Below the pieces are notes generated by a model, which saw only the letters and a list, made by a program, of their open reading frames with translations, was not told the origin of the DNA and did not search any database. From an uncultured Bacilli bacterium (GTDB lineage: Bacteria > Bacillota_I > Bacilli_A > RF39 > UBA660), in assembly GCA_934085675.1 (NCBI GenBank), contig CAKOHH010000014.1, forward strand, positions 1 to 29,014: a stretch of 29,014 bases of DNA, written 5' to 3'. Shown piece by piece: positions 14,767 through 23,209 of this stretch; within the stretch, counting starts at the first letter, position 1, and each line of letters starts with the position of its first letter. The position numbers were made by a program, and so were the translations under genes.

Positions 14767-16923
14767 TTAAAAGTTAAAATCAATATCTAAATCTACTTTA
14801 GTATACGTAAATAAATCTTTTAAAACAGGCATTAATAAATCTTTATTTTTATATTTAATGCTTATCTCAAAATGATAAATTTTATTCATCATAAATACAT
14901 TGGCAGCCGTTGGTCCTAAAATAATATAATTATTATCTAAATTTTGTTCTAAATAACTTTTAGCCTTCTTAGCTTCTTTAGCTACTTTTTCATAGTCTTT
15001 ACTTTTGAAAATCAAATTAGCTAAATAATAAAAAGGAGGATATTTCAAAGTCTTACGAATATTCATTTCATATTTATAAAAAGCAAAATAATCATTTTTA
15101 GAAACACATTTCATAATATAATTATCAGGATTAAAAGTTTGTAAAACAACTTCACCTTTTTTATTATTTCTACCGGCTCTTCCACATGTCTGGGATAAAA
15201 GAGCGAAAGTTTTCTCGTTACTTTTATAATCAGGAATGTTTAATGTTGCATCAGCATTTAAAATGCCTACTAAAGTTACATTAGGAAAATCAAGACCTTT
15301 ACTTATCATTTGGGTGCCCAGTAAAATATCATATTTTTGGTTTTGAAAATCAGCAATAATTTGTTCATGCGTGCCTTTTTTAGCCGTGGTATCTCTATCC
15401 ATTCTAATAATTTTGGCCATAGGAAACTTTTTAGCTAAATATTCTTCTAATTTTTCTGTTCCCATACCATAATCATTTAAACCTTCTTCATGACAGTTAG
15501 GACAAAGAGGGTTATAGTACTTTGTATAGCCACAATAATGACAACGAAGTTGATTAACTTTTTTATGATATGTCAAAGTAATCTGACAATTAGGACAACG
15601 ATAAGTAAAACCACAATTAGAACAAGTTAAAGTGGTACTATACCCCCGGCGATTAAGTAAAATCATAACTTGTTCTTTCTTTTCTATTTTCTCTGTTATT
15701 TTATTCTCTAATAAACGACTAATAATCGGATGATTTTTTTTATTTTCTTCCGCCATATCGACTAAATAAACTTCTGGTAAAACACTATCTTTTGCTCTTT
15801 TACTCAAATAAGTATATTCAAAAACTTTTTTGTGAGCTCTTGCCATCGTACTTAAAGAAGGTGTTGCACTGCCAAGAACAACGGGCGCATTATGAATTTC
15901 ACTTCTTTTTAAAATAACGTCTAAGGCATGATAACGAGGATTATTTTCTTGTTTATAAGATTCAGAATGTTCTTCATCTAAAATAAAAATACCAATATTT
16001 TTTAAAGGAGCAAAAGAAGCACTTCTTGCCCCAATAACAATAGAAACTTCTTCTTTTAATATCTTTCGCCATTCATCATATTTTTCAGCATCAGAAAGGC
16101 CTGAATGTAACACAGCAATATTTTTTTGAAACACACCTGTAAATCTTTCAATAAGTTGAGGTGTTAGACTAATTTCGGGAACTAAAACCAAAGCCGTTTG
16201 TCCTTCTTTTAAGACTTCTTTAATAAGTTTGATATAAACTTCTGTTTTACCAGAACCCGTGACACCATGAAGTAGATATGTTTTATTGGTATGAAAACCG
16301 CCCTTTATTTTCTCATATACTTTTTGTTGTTCTTCATTAAGTGTTTTTTCGGCTTCTTTAGAGTTTTTTATTTCATAACGATATTTTTCCTTATAAATTT
16401 CTTGTAAAACAGCTTTTTTAACTAATGTATTCATTGCCGAAGAACTAATAAGACTAATTTCTTTTTTGAGGATTTCTTCTTGTTCTTTAAAAGCTAAAAT
16501 GATTTCTTTTTGCTTGGCATTTTGAACCATTTTTAAAGCATCATCATAAGGTATTTTAAGTGCTAAATAACTTTGTTTCTTAATATTAATATTTGTTCCT
16601 TTTTTAGCTTTTAAGGCTTTAGGTAACATCACATCATAACAACTAGTAAGACTTGATAATGTCTTTTCATGAAGAAATTTACCTAAGATAAGCATTTCTT
16701 CTGTTAAAACAGGTTCATCATCTAAAACAGCTAAAATTTCTTTAGGATTAAGAGGTGCTTCATCTGTAAAAGATACAATATAGCCTTCTAAAGTTAAATG
16801 ATTAAAAGGAATCAGTACTCTTTTACCAATTACCACTTCATTTTCTAAAGAAAAAGGAACTTTATAGGTAAAAGTTTTATCTAATTTTTTATTTTTAATT
16901 TCAGTTAAAACGTTTATATACAT
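14767..16923 (-). CDS. priA: Primosomal protein N' (replication restart helicase PriA)
   Basis: Rebuilds replication forks after arrest by recognising the fork and unwinding the lagging arm. The 718 residues contain, in order: a 3'-DNA-binding and winged-helix region (1-190), the helicase core with Walker A GVTGSGKT at 220-227 and DEEH at 316-319, and eight zinc-binding cysteines (434, 437, 443, 446, 461, 464, 474, 477). These are followed by the second helicase lobe with GTQMISKGLDFPNVTLV and QTCGRAGR. All key residues are present. It sits alone between a terminator (16992-17021) and the next promoter, and has its own promoter at 16940-16967. Its ribosome site is weak. Confidence 0.97.
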   Translation of the reverse strand: MYINVLTEIKNKKLDKTFTYKVPFSLENEVVIGKRVLIPFNHLTLEGYIVSFTDEAPLNPKEILAVLDDEPVLTEEMLILGKFLHEKTLSSLTSCYDVMLPKALKAKKGTNINIKKQSYLALKIPYDDALKMVQNAKQKEIILAFKEQEEILKKEISLISSSAMNTLVKKAVLQEIYKEKYRYEIKNSKEAEKTLNEEQQKVYEKIKGGFHTNKTYLLHGVTGSGKTEVYIKLIKEVLKEGQTALVLVPEISLTPQLIERFTGVFQKNIAVLHSGLSDAEKYDEWRKILKEEVSIVIGARSASFAPLKNIGIFILDEEHSESYKQENNPRYHALDVILKRSEIHNAPVVLGSATPSLSTMARAHKKVFEYTYLSKRAKDSVLPEVYLVDMAEENKKNHPIISRLLENKITEKIEKKEQVMILLNRRGYSTTLTCSNCGFTYRCPNCQITLTYHKKVNQLRCHYCGYTKYYNPLCPNCHEEGLNDYGMGTEKLEEYLAKKFPMAKIIRMDRDTTAKKGTHEQIIADFQNQKYDILLGTQMISKGLDFPNVTLVGILNADATLNIPDYKSNEKTFALLSQTCGRAGRNNKKGEVVLQTFNPDNYIMKCVSKNDYFAFYKYEMNIRKTLKYPPFYYLANLIFKSKDYEKVAKEAKKAKSYLEQNLDNNYIILGPTAANVFMMNKIYHFEISIKYKNKDLLMPVLKDLFTYTKVDLDIDFNF

Positions 16924-16939
16924 AATCCATCACAAAGAC

Positions 16940-16967
16940 ATTTTAACATGGAATAGTCTTTAAACAA
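16940..16967 (-). promoter_or_regulatory. priA promoter
   Basis: On the minus strand: TTGTTT (16962-16967), 16-bp spacer, TAAAAT (16940-16945) with TG one base upstream (extended -10). Confidence 0.55.
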
Positions 16968-16991
16968 AATAGTAATGTTTAAATAAGAACT

Positions 16992-17021
16992 AAAAAAGCC
17001 AGTCAGCACTTATGACTAGCT
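16992..17021 (-). terminator. Terminator of the long DUF308-to-HAD operon
   Basis: AGCTAGTCA and TGACTGGCT form a 9-bp stem (one G-U) with a 7-base loop, then TTTTT. It begins 2 bases after the HAD gene ends. Confidence 0.85.
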
Positions 17022-17022
17022 A

Positions 17023-17589
17023 TTATTTTATTTTTTTACATTTACCTTTTTTGACAAGATAGACATTTTCAGAAATTTCCATAAAAGGTTTATCATTATA
17101 AGAATCGGTATAAAAAGATTTTACTTTTGCTTTAGGAAAAGTTTTTTTAAAATTTTCAACTTTATTTTTTTGAAAATTTAACAAGGTAATTTTACCTTTT
17201 TCGATATCTATTTTCGTATCTAAAATATGATCAGTATTTAAAACATCTTTTATTTCTGCAATTAAAAAAGAAGGACATGCGGTGGAAATAACATCATTAG
17301 GAGTGATTTTTTTTAACATATGAGGATAAAGTTTTTCGATATTTAAAAGCCAAAATTCTTTAATACATTGCAAAGCAAACTCTTTATTTTCTATAAAAAC
17401 ATTCATAAATTTTTCTAAACGTTTTACAAAATCATCAGGTGATAAAAGACATAACTTATATAAAATTAAAAAATACAGCAAATGAGGTAAATATTTTAAG
17501 AGACTTTTTTTCTTTTTCACCATAAAAAGGGCAAAGTCAAAAGAACTCTCGCCGTTATAAATGGTATTATCAAAATCAAAAACTTTCAC
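17023..17589 (-). CDS. HAD-superfamily phosphatase (SerB/IB-like)
   Basis: A 188-residue protein opening with MKVFDFDNTIYNGESS, the HAD motif I DxD with the nucleophile at residue 5. Motif II may be the STACPS segment near residue 103. The end has FYTDSYNDKPFMEI, the motif IV D-S-x-x-D form seen in the SerB-like IB subfamily. A helical cap fills residues 15-90. The substrate cannot be predicted; this subfamily includes phosphoserine and lipid-head-group phosphatases. It overlaps the preceding gene by one base and closes the operon. Confidence 0.8.
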   Translation of the reverse strand: MKVFDFDNTIYNGESSFDFALFMVKKKKSLLKYLPHLLYFLILYKLCLLSPDDFVKRLEKFMNVFIENKEFALQCIKEFWLLNIEKLYPHMLKKITPNDVISTACPSFLIAEIKDVLNTDHILDTKIDIEKGKITLLNFQKNKVENFKKTFPKAKVKSFYTDSYNDKPFMEISENVYLVKKGKCKKIK

Positions 17590-18038
17590 TAACGACTTTT
17601 TCCTTTCCTTTCTGTTAATTCTTCATCATAAATTCTGGCTTTAACTTCTTGTTGTAAAACTATTTTTTGTCTAATTTCTTCTTCTAAAAGAGTAATTTTT
17701 TTTAAGTAATGACGATAAGCCTTATTGCCAAGTTCATGAAGATATTTATCTTTTAATATTTGCCTTGCTTTAGAAATTTCATTCATAGCCAGTTCAAACT
17801 CACCATCTGTGGCATTTTCATCTAAGTACATAACCATTTGAAAAAGGCGTTTAAAAACATGATTAAATTGAGCATCCAAAACATTTTGTTTGAGTTTTGA
17901 ATCGTAAATATAAATTTCTTTGACATCAACAAAGTTAGGACGTGGCCGCAGATGAAAAGAAAACTTCATTCCTATCCTTTTAAATTTACGATTTGTTCTT
18001 CTTTTTTTTCTTGTTTTATTTAACTCATATGAAACCAT
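17589..18038 (-). CDS. Small basic protein of unknown function
   Basis: A 149-residue protein with a highly basic start (NKTRKKRRTNRKFKRIGMKF), which suggests nucleic-acid or ribosome contact. A short strand region (VDVKEIYIYDSK) follows, then a long charged helical part from residue 60 to the end (KARQILKDKYLHELGNKAYR, KKITLLEEEIRQKIVLQQEV), probably a coiled coil. I do not recognise a family. It lies between trmD (11-base gap) and the HAD gene (1-base overlap) in a tightly packed operon, so it is very likely expressed. Confidence 0.75.
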   Translation of the reverse strand: MVSYELNKTRKKRRTNRKFKRIGMKFSFHLRPRPNFVDVKEIYIYDSKLKQNVLDAQFNHVFKRLFQMVMYLDENATDGEFELAMNEISKARQILKDKYLHELGNKAYRHYLKKITLLEEEIRQKIVLQQEVKARIYDEELTERKGKSR

Positions 18039-18049
18039 TTTAAACCCTC

Positions 18050-18712
18050 CTAAATAAGTAAGTCGCTACGTCTTTTTTTAGTGTTTTCTAAAGCCATTTC
18101 TTCTCGCCAGGCAGCAATTTTTTTATGATCACCAGACAAAAGAATATCTGGTACTTTCATCCCTTTATATTCATATGGCTTTGTGTATGTAGGATAATCG
18201 AGTAAGTTTTGGGTAAAAGAATCTTTTTCATGGGATGATTCTTTGATAACACCTTTTAAAAGTCTTGTTACCGCATCTGTGATGACCATGCTGGCTAGTT
18301 CTCCACCGGTCAAAACATAATCACCAATAGATATTTCTTCATCGACAAACATTCTGATTCGCTCATCAAAGCCTTCATAATGGCCACATACTAAAATTAA
18401 GTGTTTTTCTTTGGATAAAGAAATAGCTTTTTGTTCTTTAAAAGGCACCCCTTGAGGACACATTAAAATAACTTTACTATCTGGTGTTTTATAATGCAAA
18501 ATAGCTTCAATTAAAGGTTCACAACGTAAGACCATGCCTCCGCCTCCCCCATAAGGCGTATCATCTACTTGATTATGAGGTAACAAAGAAAACTTTCGAA
18601 AATCAATCACATTAATTTCAACTAATCCTTTTTCACGTGCTCTTTTAATAATAGATTCTTCTAAAAAACCTTCGAACATCTTAGGAAAAAGGGTGAGAAT
18701 ATCTATTTTCAT
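18050..18712 (-). CDS. trmD: tRNA (guanine-N1)-methyltransferase TrmD
   Basis: Methylates G37 next to the anticodon and so prevents +1 frameshifts. The 220 residues show the knotted SPOUT fold: MKIDILTLFPKMFEGFLEES, PYGGGGGMVLRCEP, LVCGHYEGFDERIRMFVDEE, and SIGDYVLTGGELASMVITDA with the SAM-binding knot. The interdomain and C-terminal region (SHEKDSFTQNLLDYPTYTKP) is present. The start overlaps the end of rimM by 4 bases (ATGA). Confidence 0.97.
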   Translation of the reverse strand: MKIDILTLFPKMFEGFLEESIIKRAREKGLVEINVIDFRKFSLLPHNQVDDTPYGGGGGMVLRCEPLIEAILHYKTPDSKVILMCPQGVPFKEQKAISLSKEKHLILVCGHYEGFDERIRMFVDEEISIGDYVLTGGELASMVITDAVTRLLKGVIKESSHEKDSFTQNLLDYPTYTKPYEYKGMKVPDILLSGDHKKIAAWREEMALENTKKRRSDLLI

Positions 18713-19188
18713 ATTATCAAGTCCTCTCCATTTTGTGTATAAATGGCCTTATCTTTTAAAGATATTTCTTTAATAAATTCTTTTTGATAAGGAATATAAA
18801 AGGTTTTAAGCCCTTTTACCCTTAGCAAAATACCAACCTTATTATACATAATCTCTTCTACCTTGCCAAGTACTTTCCCCTTTTCTAAGATAGAAAAACC
18901 AATCATTTCTTCGGGGATAATCTCATTATTTGCTAAAGAACTTTCTTCTTTTTTAAAATAAACTTTCTGATTACGAAAATCTTCAACTAAATTAATATCT
19001 TTAAGATTATCTAACTCTAGTAAATAAAAGTGTTTAAAAGGACGAACAGCACTTATTTCATGTTCTTCGCCATTTATATAAACTATCTGGCCTTTTTTTA
19101 AGATTCGTTCTTTTAAAGAAAAAGTACTGTAAAATTTTAACTCTCCTCTTACTCCATGTGTCATGGTTGTATACCCTAGATAAATCAT
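18709..19188 (-). CDS. rimM: Ribosome maturation factor RimM
   Basis: Assists assembly of the 30S head. The 159 residues comprise the N-terminal beta-barrel (MIYLGYTTMTHGVRGELKFY, with the G-x-x-x-x-x-x-G-x-x-G-E-x-K pattern) and the C-terminal PRC barrel (MIGFSILEKGKVLGKVEEIM, then YIPYQKEFIKEISLKDKAIY). It is placed directly before trmD as in most Bacilli and 3 bases after the SpoU-type methylase gene. Confidence 0.95.
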   Translation of the reverse strand: MIYLGYTTMTHGVRGELKFYSTFSLKERILKKGQIVYINGEEHEISAVRPFKHFYLLELDNLKDINLVEDFRNQKVYFKKEESSLANNEIIPEEMIGFSILEKGKVLGKVEEIMYNKVGILLRVKGLKTFYIPYQKEFIKEISLKDKAIYTQNGEDLII

Positions 19189-19191
19189 TTT

Positions 19192-19908
19192 TTACCTCCT
19201 AAATTCATACATAATAATAGAAGCACATACCCCCGCATTTAAAGATTCACAATTCTCATTCATTTTAATATGTAAGTAATCAGTGGCTTCTTTAGCAGTA
19301 CTTTCCTTTACCCCACGGCCTTCATTGCCAATAATAAAAGCACTTTTTAAAGGAAAGGTCATTTCTTTTAATTCTTTTCCTTTCGTAACATCAGTTGTAT
19401 ATATATGGTAACCACACTTCTTTAAATAAGGAATAAATTCTTGTAAATCTTTTCTAATAATATTTTTCGTAAAATGCATACCTTCCGTACTTCTTATTAC
19501 TTTTTCATTATATAAATCAACCGTATCTAAACTAAGACAAATAGTATCAAAGGAAAATGCTGAAGCACTTCTTATAATCGTCCCTAGGTTACCTGGATCT
19601 TGCAAACCATCTAAGATAATTAAAGGCCCATTTACTTCTTTTTCTTTATTTTTATAAACGACAGCAAAAATTTCATCTGGTGTTACTTGTGAAGATAATT
19701 TTTTTAAAATATCCCTTGTCACGATGTAATGGGGACTAAAAGTACTTTCTTTTGAAGATATAATTTCTCTTACCATATTATTTTTTAAAGCTTCCGTGAC
19801 TAAATGAATTCCTTCTACAAGATAAACACCCTCGGTATCCCTAAATTTTTTATCTTTTAACTTTAGCCAGTATTTTACTTTTTCATTTTGTAAAGATGTA
19901 ATATTCAT
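19192..19908 (-). CDS. TrmH/SpoU-family RNA 2'-O-methyltransferase
   Basis: A 238-residue protein. The N-terminal RNA-binding region starts NITSLQNEKVKYWLKLKDKK and has EGVYLVEGIHLVTEAL. The SPOUT domain has motif 1 (ILDGLQDPGNLGTIIRSASA), motif 2 (AFIIGNEGRGV) and motif 3 (NCESLNAGVCASIIMYEF). The family methylates 23S rRNA or tRNA ribose; the exact site cannot be told from sequence. It overlaps the upstream YgjP-like gene by 4 bases and is followed by rimM, so it belongs to an RNA-modification block. Confidence 0.9.
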   Translation of the reverse strand: MNITSLQNEKVKYWLKLKDKKFRDTEGVYLVEGIHLVTEALKNNMVREIISSKESTFSPHYIVTRDILKKLSSQVTPDEIFAVVYKNKEKEVNGPLIILDGLQDPGNLGTIIRSASAFSFDTICLSLDTVDLYNEKVIRSTEGMHFTKNIIRKDLQEFIPYLKKCGYHIYTTDVTKGKELKEMTFPLKSAFIIGNEGRGVKESTAKEATDYLHIKMNENCESLNAGVCASIIMYEFRR

Positions 19909-20546
19909 TCTTTTAACCTCCTTCTTGCCTCTTTATAATGAGGATAATATTCTGCTACGTGAGCCCAGAAATTAGCACTGTGATTTGCTTCATAAAAGTG
20001 ACAAAGTTCATGGATAATAACATAATCTAATAAATCTAAATCTTTTTTTAAAAGTTCACTATTTAAAGTAATTGTTTTTTTGGTTAAGTTATTCACACCC
20101 CATCTTGTTGTCATCTTCCTAATTTTCAAAGTAAAAAAAGGAATGTTTTTAAAAAAAGGTAAAATTCGTTTTACTTCACTTTGAAAAATTCTTTCGGTTT
20201 CAGCATTATAAAATTTTTGCAAAGCCTGTTCATTTTTAACATGAATTTTCCCCTTTTCAAAATAAGGAGAAGAAACACTTTCATAAACAATTTCATAAGG
20301 ATGCCCTAAATACCAAAAATCTTTATCTTTTAAGGCTTCTTTTTCCTTTTGTTTTAACATACTTATAATTTTAGGCTCATTTTCGTTAATAACTTTCATA
20401 ATTTTTTTTGCTGTCATAAGAGGATTACAAGTAACTTCTAAAGTTCTTTCATCATACGCTCTGATATATAAATTTTTATTATTTTTATAATGAACTACGA
20501 CCTCTATTTTCCTATTATTTATTACTATTTCCATGTTAATTTTCAC
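19905..20546 (-). CDS. YgjP-like (SprT/M48-type) zinc metallohydrolase
   Basis: A 213-residue protein of the DUF45/YgjP group. An N-terminal beta region (EIVINNRKIEVVVHYKNNKN) leads to the metal motif HELCH near residue 180, followed by NHSANFWAHVAEYYPHYKEA, whose His is the likely third ligand. RKMTTRWGVNNLTKKTITLN is also family-typical. Members have been described as putative metalloproteases, and YgjP as a UTP pyrophosphatase; I cannot choose between activities. It overlaps both neighbours by 4 bases. Confidence 0.82.
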   Translation of the reverse strand: MKINMEIVINNRKIEVVVHYKNNKNLYIRAYDERTLEVTCNPLMTAKKIMKVINENEPKIISMLKQKEKEALKDKDFWYLGHPYEIVYESVSSPYFEKGKIHVKNEQALQKFYNAETERIFQSEVKRILPFFKNIPFFTLKIRKMTTRWGVNNLTKKTITLNSELLKKDLDLLDYVIIHELCHFYEANHSANFWAHVAEYYPHYKEARRRLKE

Positions 20547-22273
20547 TCCGTTATTTCACTATTTAGTAAAAAATCATATTGTAGTTTTTTACCAAGTTGA
20601 TACATCTTTTTTAAAGTTTCTAATTCAGATCGTTTTAGTATTTTCTTATTACTTAGAAAAGATGACATATTATCAAAAATCTTTTCATTTTCATTCCAAA
20701 AATAACTATACAAATAAAAGTATGGATAAGATGCTTTAGGAATATTTTTTAAATCATTTTCCAAGTTATTTCTTATTTTTTGAATTTCTTTCATAACTCT
20801 TTTGCCTTCCATAGTTTTATGCCGAACTGTAAAGGCATAAAAAACAAAACAAATCGTCAATAGAAAAGATATCCAAGGTAAAACAAGAGAAACTTTAAAA
20901 TAAAGACTAGCAAACAAAACAAATAAAATAATAAGTAAGGAAAAGATGCTCGTAATAATTTCTAAGCCATTTTTTTCATAAAAGCCACATTTTTCGGTTT
21001 CTTTAGTAACGCATAAACACCATGAATTATAAATTTTTTTAAAACGATAAGCTGTCTCATTATTTGTTAAATATTTATGCCATTCTTTTAAGGAAAGTTT
21101 ATTGTTTTTACCGACTTTTTCAAAAAGAAAATCAAGAATCATTTCTTCTGTATAATTTAGATTTTCCCTATTTTTTAAAATTAAAGTATCTCTATTATAG
21201 GTGATTTTTCCTTTTTCTAAAAGTTCTAATACAGAAAGACAAAAAACATTCTTATGATTACCATCAAAATAAAAATCACTTAAAATTGCAATAGGATAAG
21301 AAAGTCCTTCTTTTTTTTCATGTGTCTTTTTTTGACGACAAAATTTAAGCAAAAACAATCCCCAAAAACTAAATAAAATGACAAGGAAAACTTTGCAGAA
21401 ATTCATAATAACGTTGGTAATTAAGATTGTTTGTTCTTCTTTTTGCTTATCTATTTGTAACTTTTCGTCTTCTAATAATATAATATCTTGATAGGCATTT
21501 AAACCACTTTGCTTAGCACTTGATACGGATAATATAACATCTTTATCAAAAAGGAAACGAACAGATACTTCCGTATTTTTTTTAAGTTTATTAAAGTTGG
21601 TTTGAATAGTTTTTGTATCTAAAATGATAGTTTTACTTGTAATATCACCATGTAAAAAACTTTTAAAAGTATTAGTATTTAAACGATTAGGAAAATGAAA
21701 ACGAAGTGAAAAACTAGGAATGTCTTGGTCAAAATTATTTCTTAAAAAGGACCAATAAAATTCTTCACAATCCAAGTGTTTGACAATGACATCATTAATA
21801 TCATACTCGATTAAAAAGGCTACATTTCCTTCTTCATTAGAATAAAAAAGCGTTAAATCTTTGCCATCTTGAATGCTTGATTCCACATAATCTTTTTCTT
21901 TTGCATCTTCTTTATAATATGCTTTCGTAAATTTAGTAAAATCTTTATTAAAAGTATCAAAAGTTATTTCATCATTGAGGGATAAATAACCTAAAGAAAT
22001 ATTTTCAAGACTAGTTCCATTATAAATGGCATCTTTTGTTAAAAGAGGTGGTTCATTAGCCTTTAAAGACGCATTTTTATAGATTAATCGTCTGGAAAAA
22101 CTAGAAAATTCACCTTTCGTCTCAATCAGTTCTTTAACATGCATACTGCCATCTTCTTTTAAAGTGACATCAACTAGAAAATTAGAAATGTCTAATTTTT
22201 CTAAAGCAAAAACATTTAAGGGCCAAAGAAATAATAGCATAAGTAAACTAAATTTCTTTATTTTTCTTTGCAT
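20543..22273 (-). CDS. DUF2207 family membrane protein
   Basis: A 576-residue protein with an N-terminal signal sequence (LLMLLFLWPLNVFA), then an extracytoplasmic DUF2207 domain of about 260 residues beginning LDISNFLVDVTLKEDGSMHVKELIETKGEF. A membrane segment follows at about 290-310. After it comes a cytoplasmic part with a winged-helix-like stretch (VLELLEKGKITYNRDTLILK), a pair of membrane segments around 425-475, and a charged tail. The family is widespread in Firmicutes; its function is unknown. It overlaps the next gene by 4 bases and follows the pilin-like gene by 20. Confidence 0.85.
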   Translation of the reverse strand: MQRKIKKFSLLMLLFLWPLNVFALEKLDISNFLVDVTLKEDGSMHVKELIETKGEFSSFSRRLIYKNASLKANEPPLLTKDAIYNGTSLENISLGYLSLNDEITFDTFNKDFTKFTKAYYKEDAKEKDYVESSIQDGKDLTLFYSNEEGNVAFLIEYDINDVIVKHLDCEEFYWSFLRNNFDQDIPSFSLRFHFPNRLNTNTFKSFLHGDITSKTIILDTKTIQTNFNKLKKNTEVSVRFLFDKDVILSVSSAKQSGLNAYQDIILLEDEKLQIDKQKEEQTILITNVIMNFCKVFLVILFSFWGLFLLKFCRQKKTHEKKEGLSYPIAILSDFYFDGNHKNVFCLSVLELLEKGKITYNRDTLILKNRENLNYTEEMILDFLFEKVGKNNKLSLKEWHKYLTNNETAYRFKKIYNSWCLCVTKETEKCGFYEKNGLEIITSIFSLLIILFVLFASLYFKVSLVLPWISFLLTICFVFYAFTVRHKTMEGKRVMKEIQKIRNNLENDLKNIPKASYPYFYLYSYFWNENEKIFDNMSSFLSNKKILKRSELETLKKMYQLGKKLQYDFLLNSEITE

Positions 22274-22293
22274 TTTTTCACCTTCTTTAAATA

Positions 22294-23175
22294 TTAACCT
22301 TTTTTGACTTCGATAACAGGAACGATATTGGCAGGTATTGTGACGGATACGCTTTGATAAGCATTAGATACGTTGCAAATTGAAGATGTTTTACCATCAA
22401 TAATGTTAAGTAAATGAAAAGGTCTGGCACTTATTTTACTAACAAAAGAACCTATCTCATCTTGTTTTAGAAAACGAACATATATGTCTTTCTGACCCGT
22501 TTTAGGATAACGAATACTACCATTATTCGTCGTAAAAGTCTGGGCTATTAATTTTTCTTTTTTTAATACTGTTTGTAAACCCGTATGATTTGAAAACCAG
22601 TCTAACAAGGCTTTAGATGGAATGGTTTGGCCATAATTTTGGCTATTTATTTCGGTCGTAGTTGGTAAAAATGACGGCATACGATAAATATTATTATTAT
22701 GTTCTTCATCATAAATATAGCAATATTCTTGTCCAAAAGTAATATCTGGCTTATTTGACAATGGCGGTATTTTTTGACACGTTCTTACCAAACACTTTTC
22801 CAAACTACATTCTCCATAAAATTCTGCCTTAGTACTTCCCATTTTGCCCACAGTTTTAGTAAGTTCTTGTAAATTAAGACCACGATTCATTATCAAAGTA
22901 ACTGTCGTGCCATTATCTTTTACAACGAGCCAATCTTCTCTTGCAAAACTAATCTTTTCGCCCACAGAATAAGTTTTATTAGCCAGATTTGAAACCAAAT
23001 AAGCACTCTTTTCTTCTAAATTATCATAGATATCTTTTTTAATAGCATTTACTAAAATTCTATTTTCTGAAGCTGTAGCTAAAATGGCTGCCATTAAAAG
23101 AGCAAATACTAAAAAAAAGGAATAAATTAATGAAGTCGCGATAAAACCACCATTTTTTTTCTTTTTTGATAACAT
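22294..23175 (-). CDS. Pilin-like membrane-anchored protein with a DUF6273-like ectodomain
   Basis: A 293-residue protein with a short Lys-rich leader (MLSKKKKNGGFIATSLIYSF), followed by a single hydrophobic helix and a helical stalk. This resembles a type IV pilin or pseudopilin start, but the Glu at position 5 of the mature pilin is missing, so processing is doubtful. The ectodomain has YSVGEKISFAREDWLVVKDN and ends VPVIEVKKG, a layout shared with DUF6273-type domains and loosely with the surface proteins at 190-1557 and 26482-27846. It has six or more cysteines, probably disulfide-linked outside the cell. AAAGGGG precedes the start. Function unknown; an exported surface role is likely. Confidence 0.7.
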   Translation of the reverse strand: MLSKKKKNGGFIATSLIYSFFLVFALLMAAILATASENRILVNAIKKDIYDNLEEKSAYLVSNLANKTYSVGEKISFAREDWLVVKDNGTTVTLIMNRGLNLQELTKTVGKMGSTKAEFYGECSLEKCLVRTCQKIPPLSNKPDITFGQEYCYIYDEEHNNNIYRMPSFLPTTTEINSQNYGQTIPSKALLDWFSNHTGLQTVLKKEKLIAQTFTTNNGSIRYPKTGQKDIYVRFLKQDEIGSFVSKISARPFHLLNIIDGKTSSICNVSNAYQSVSVTIPANIVPVIEVKKG

Positions 23176-23209
23176 GAAAGTACCCCTTTCTTTTCTTTCT
23201 TATATCTTA

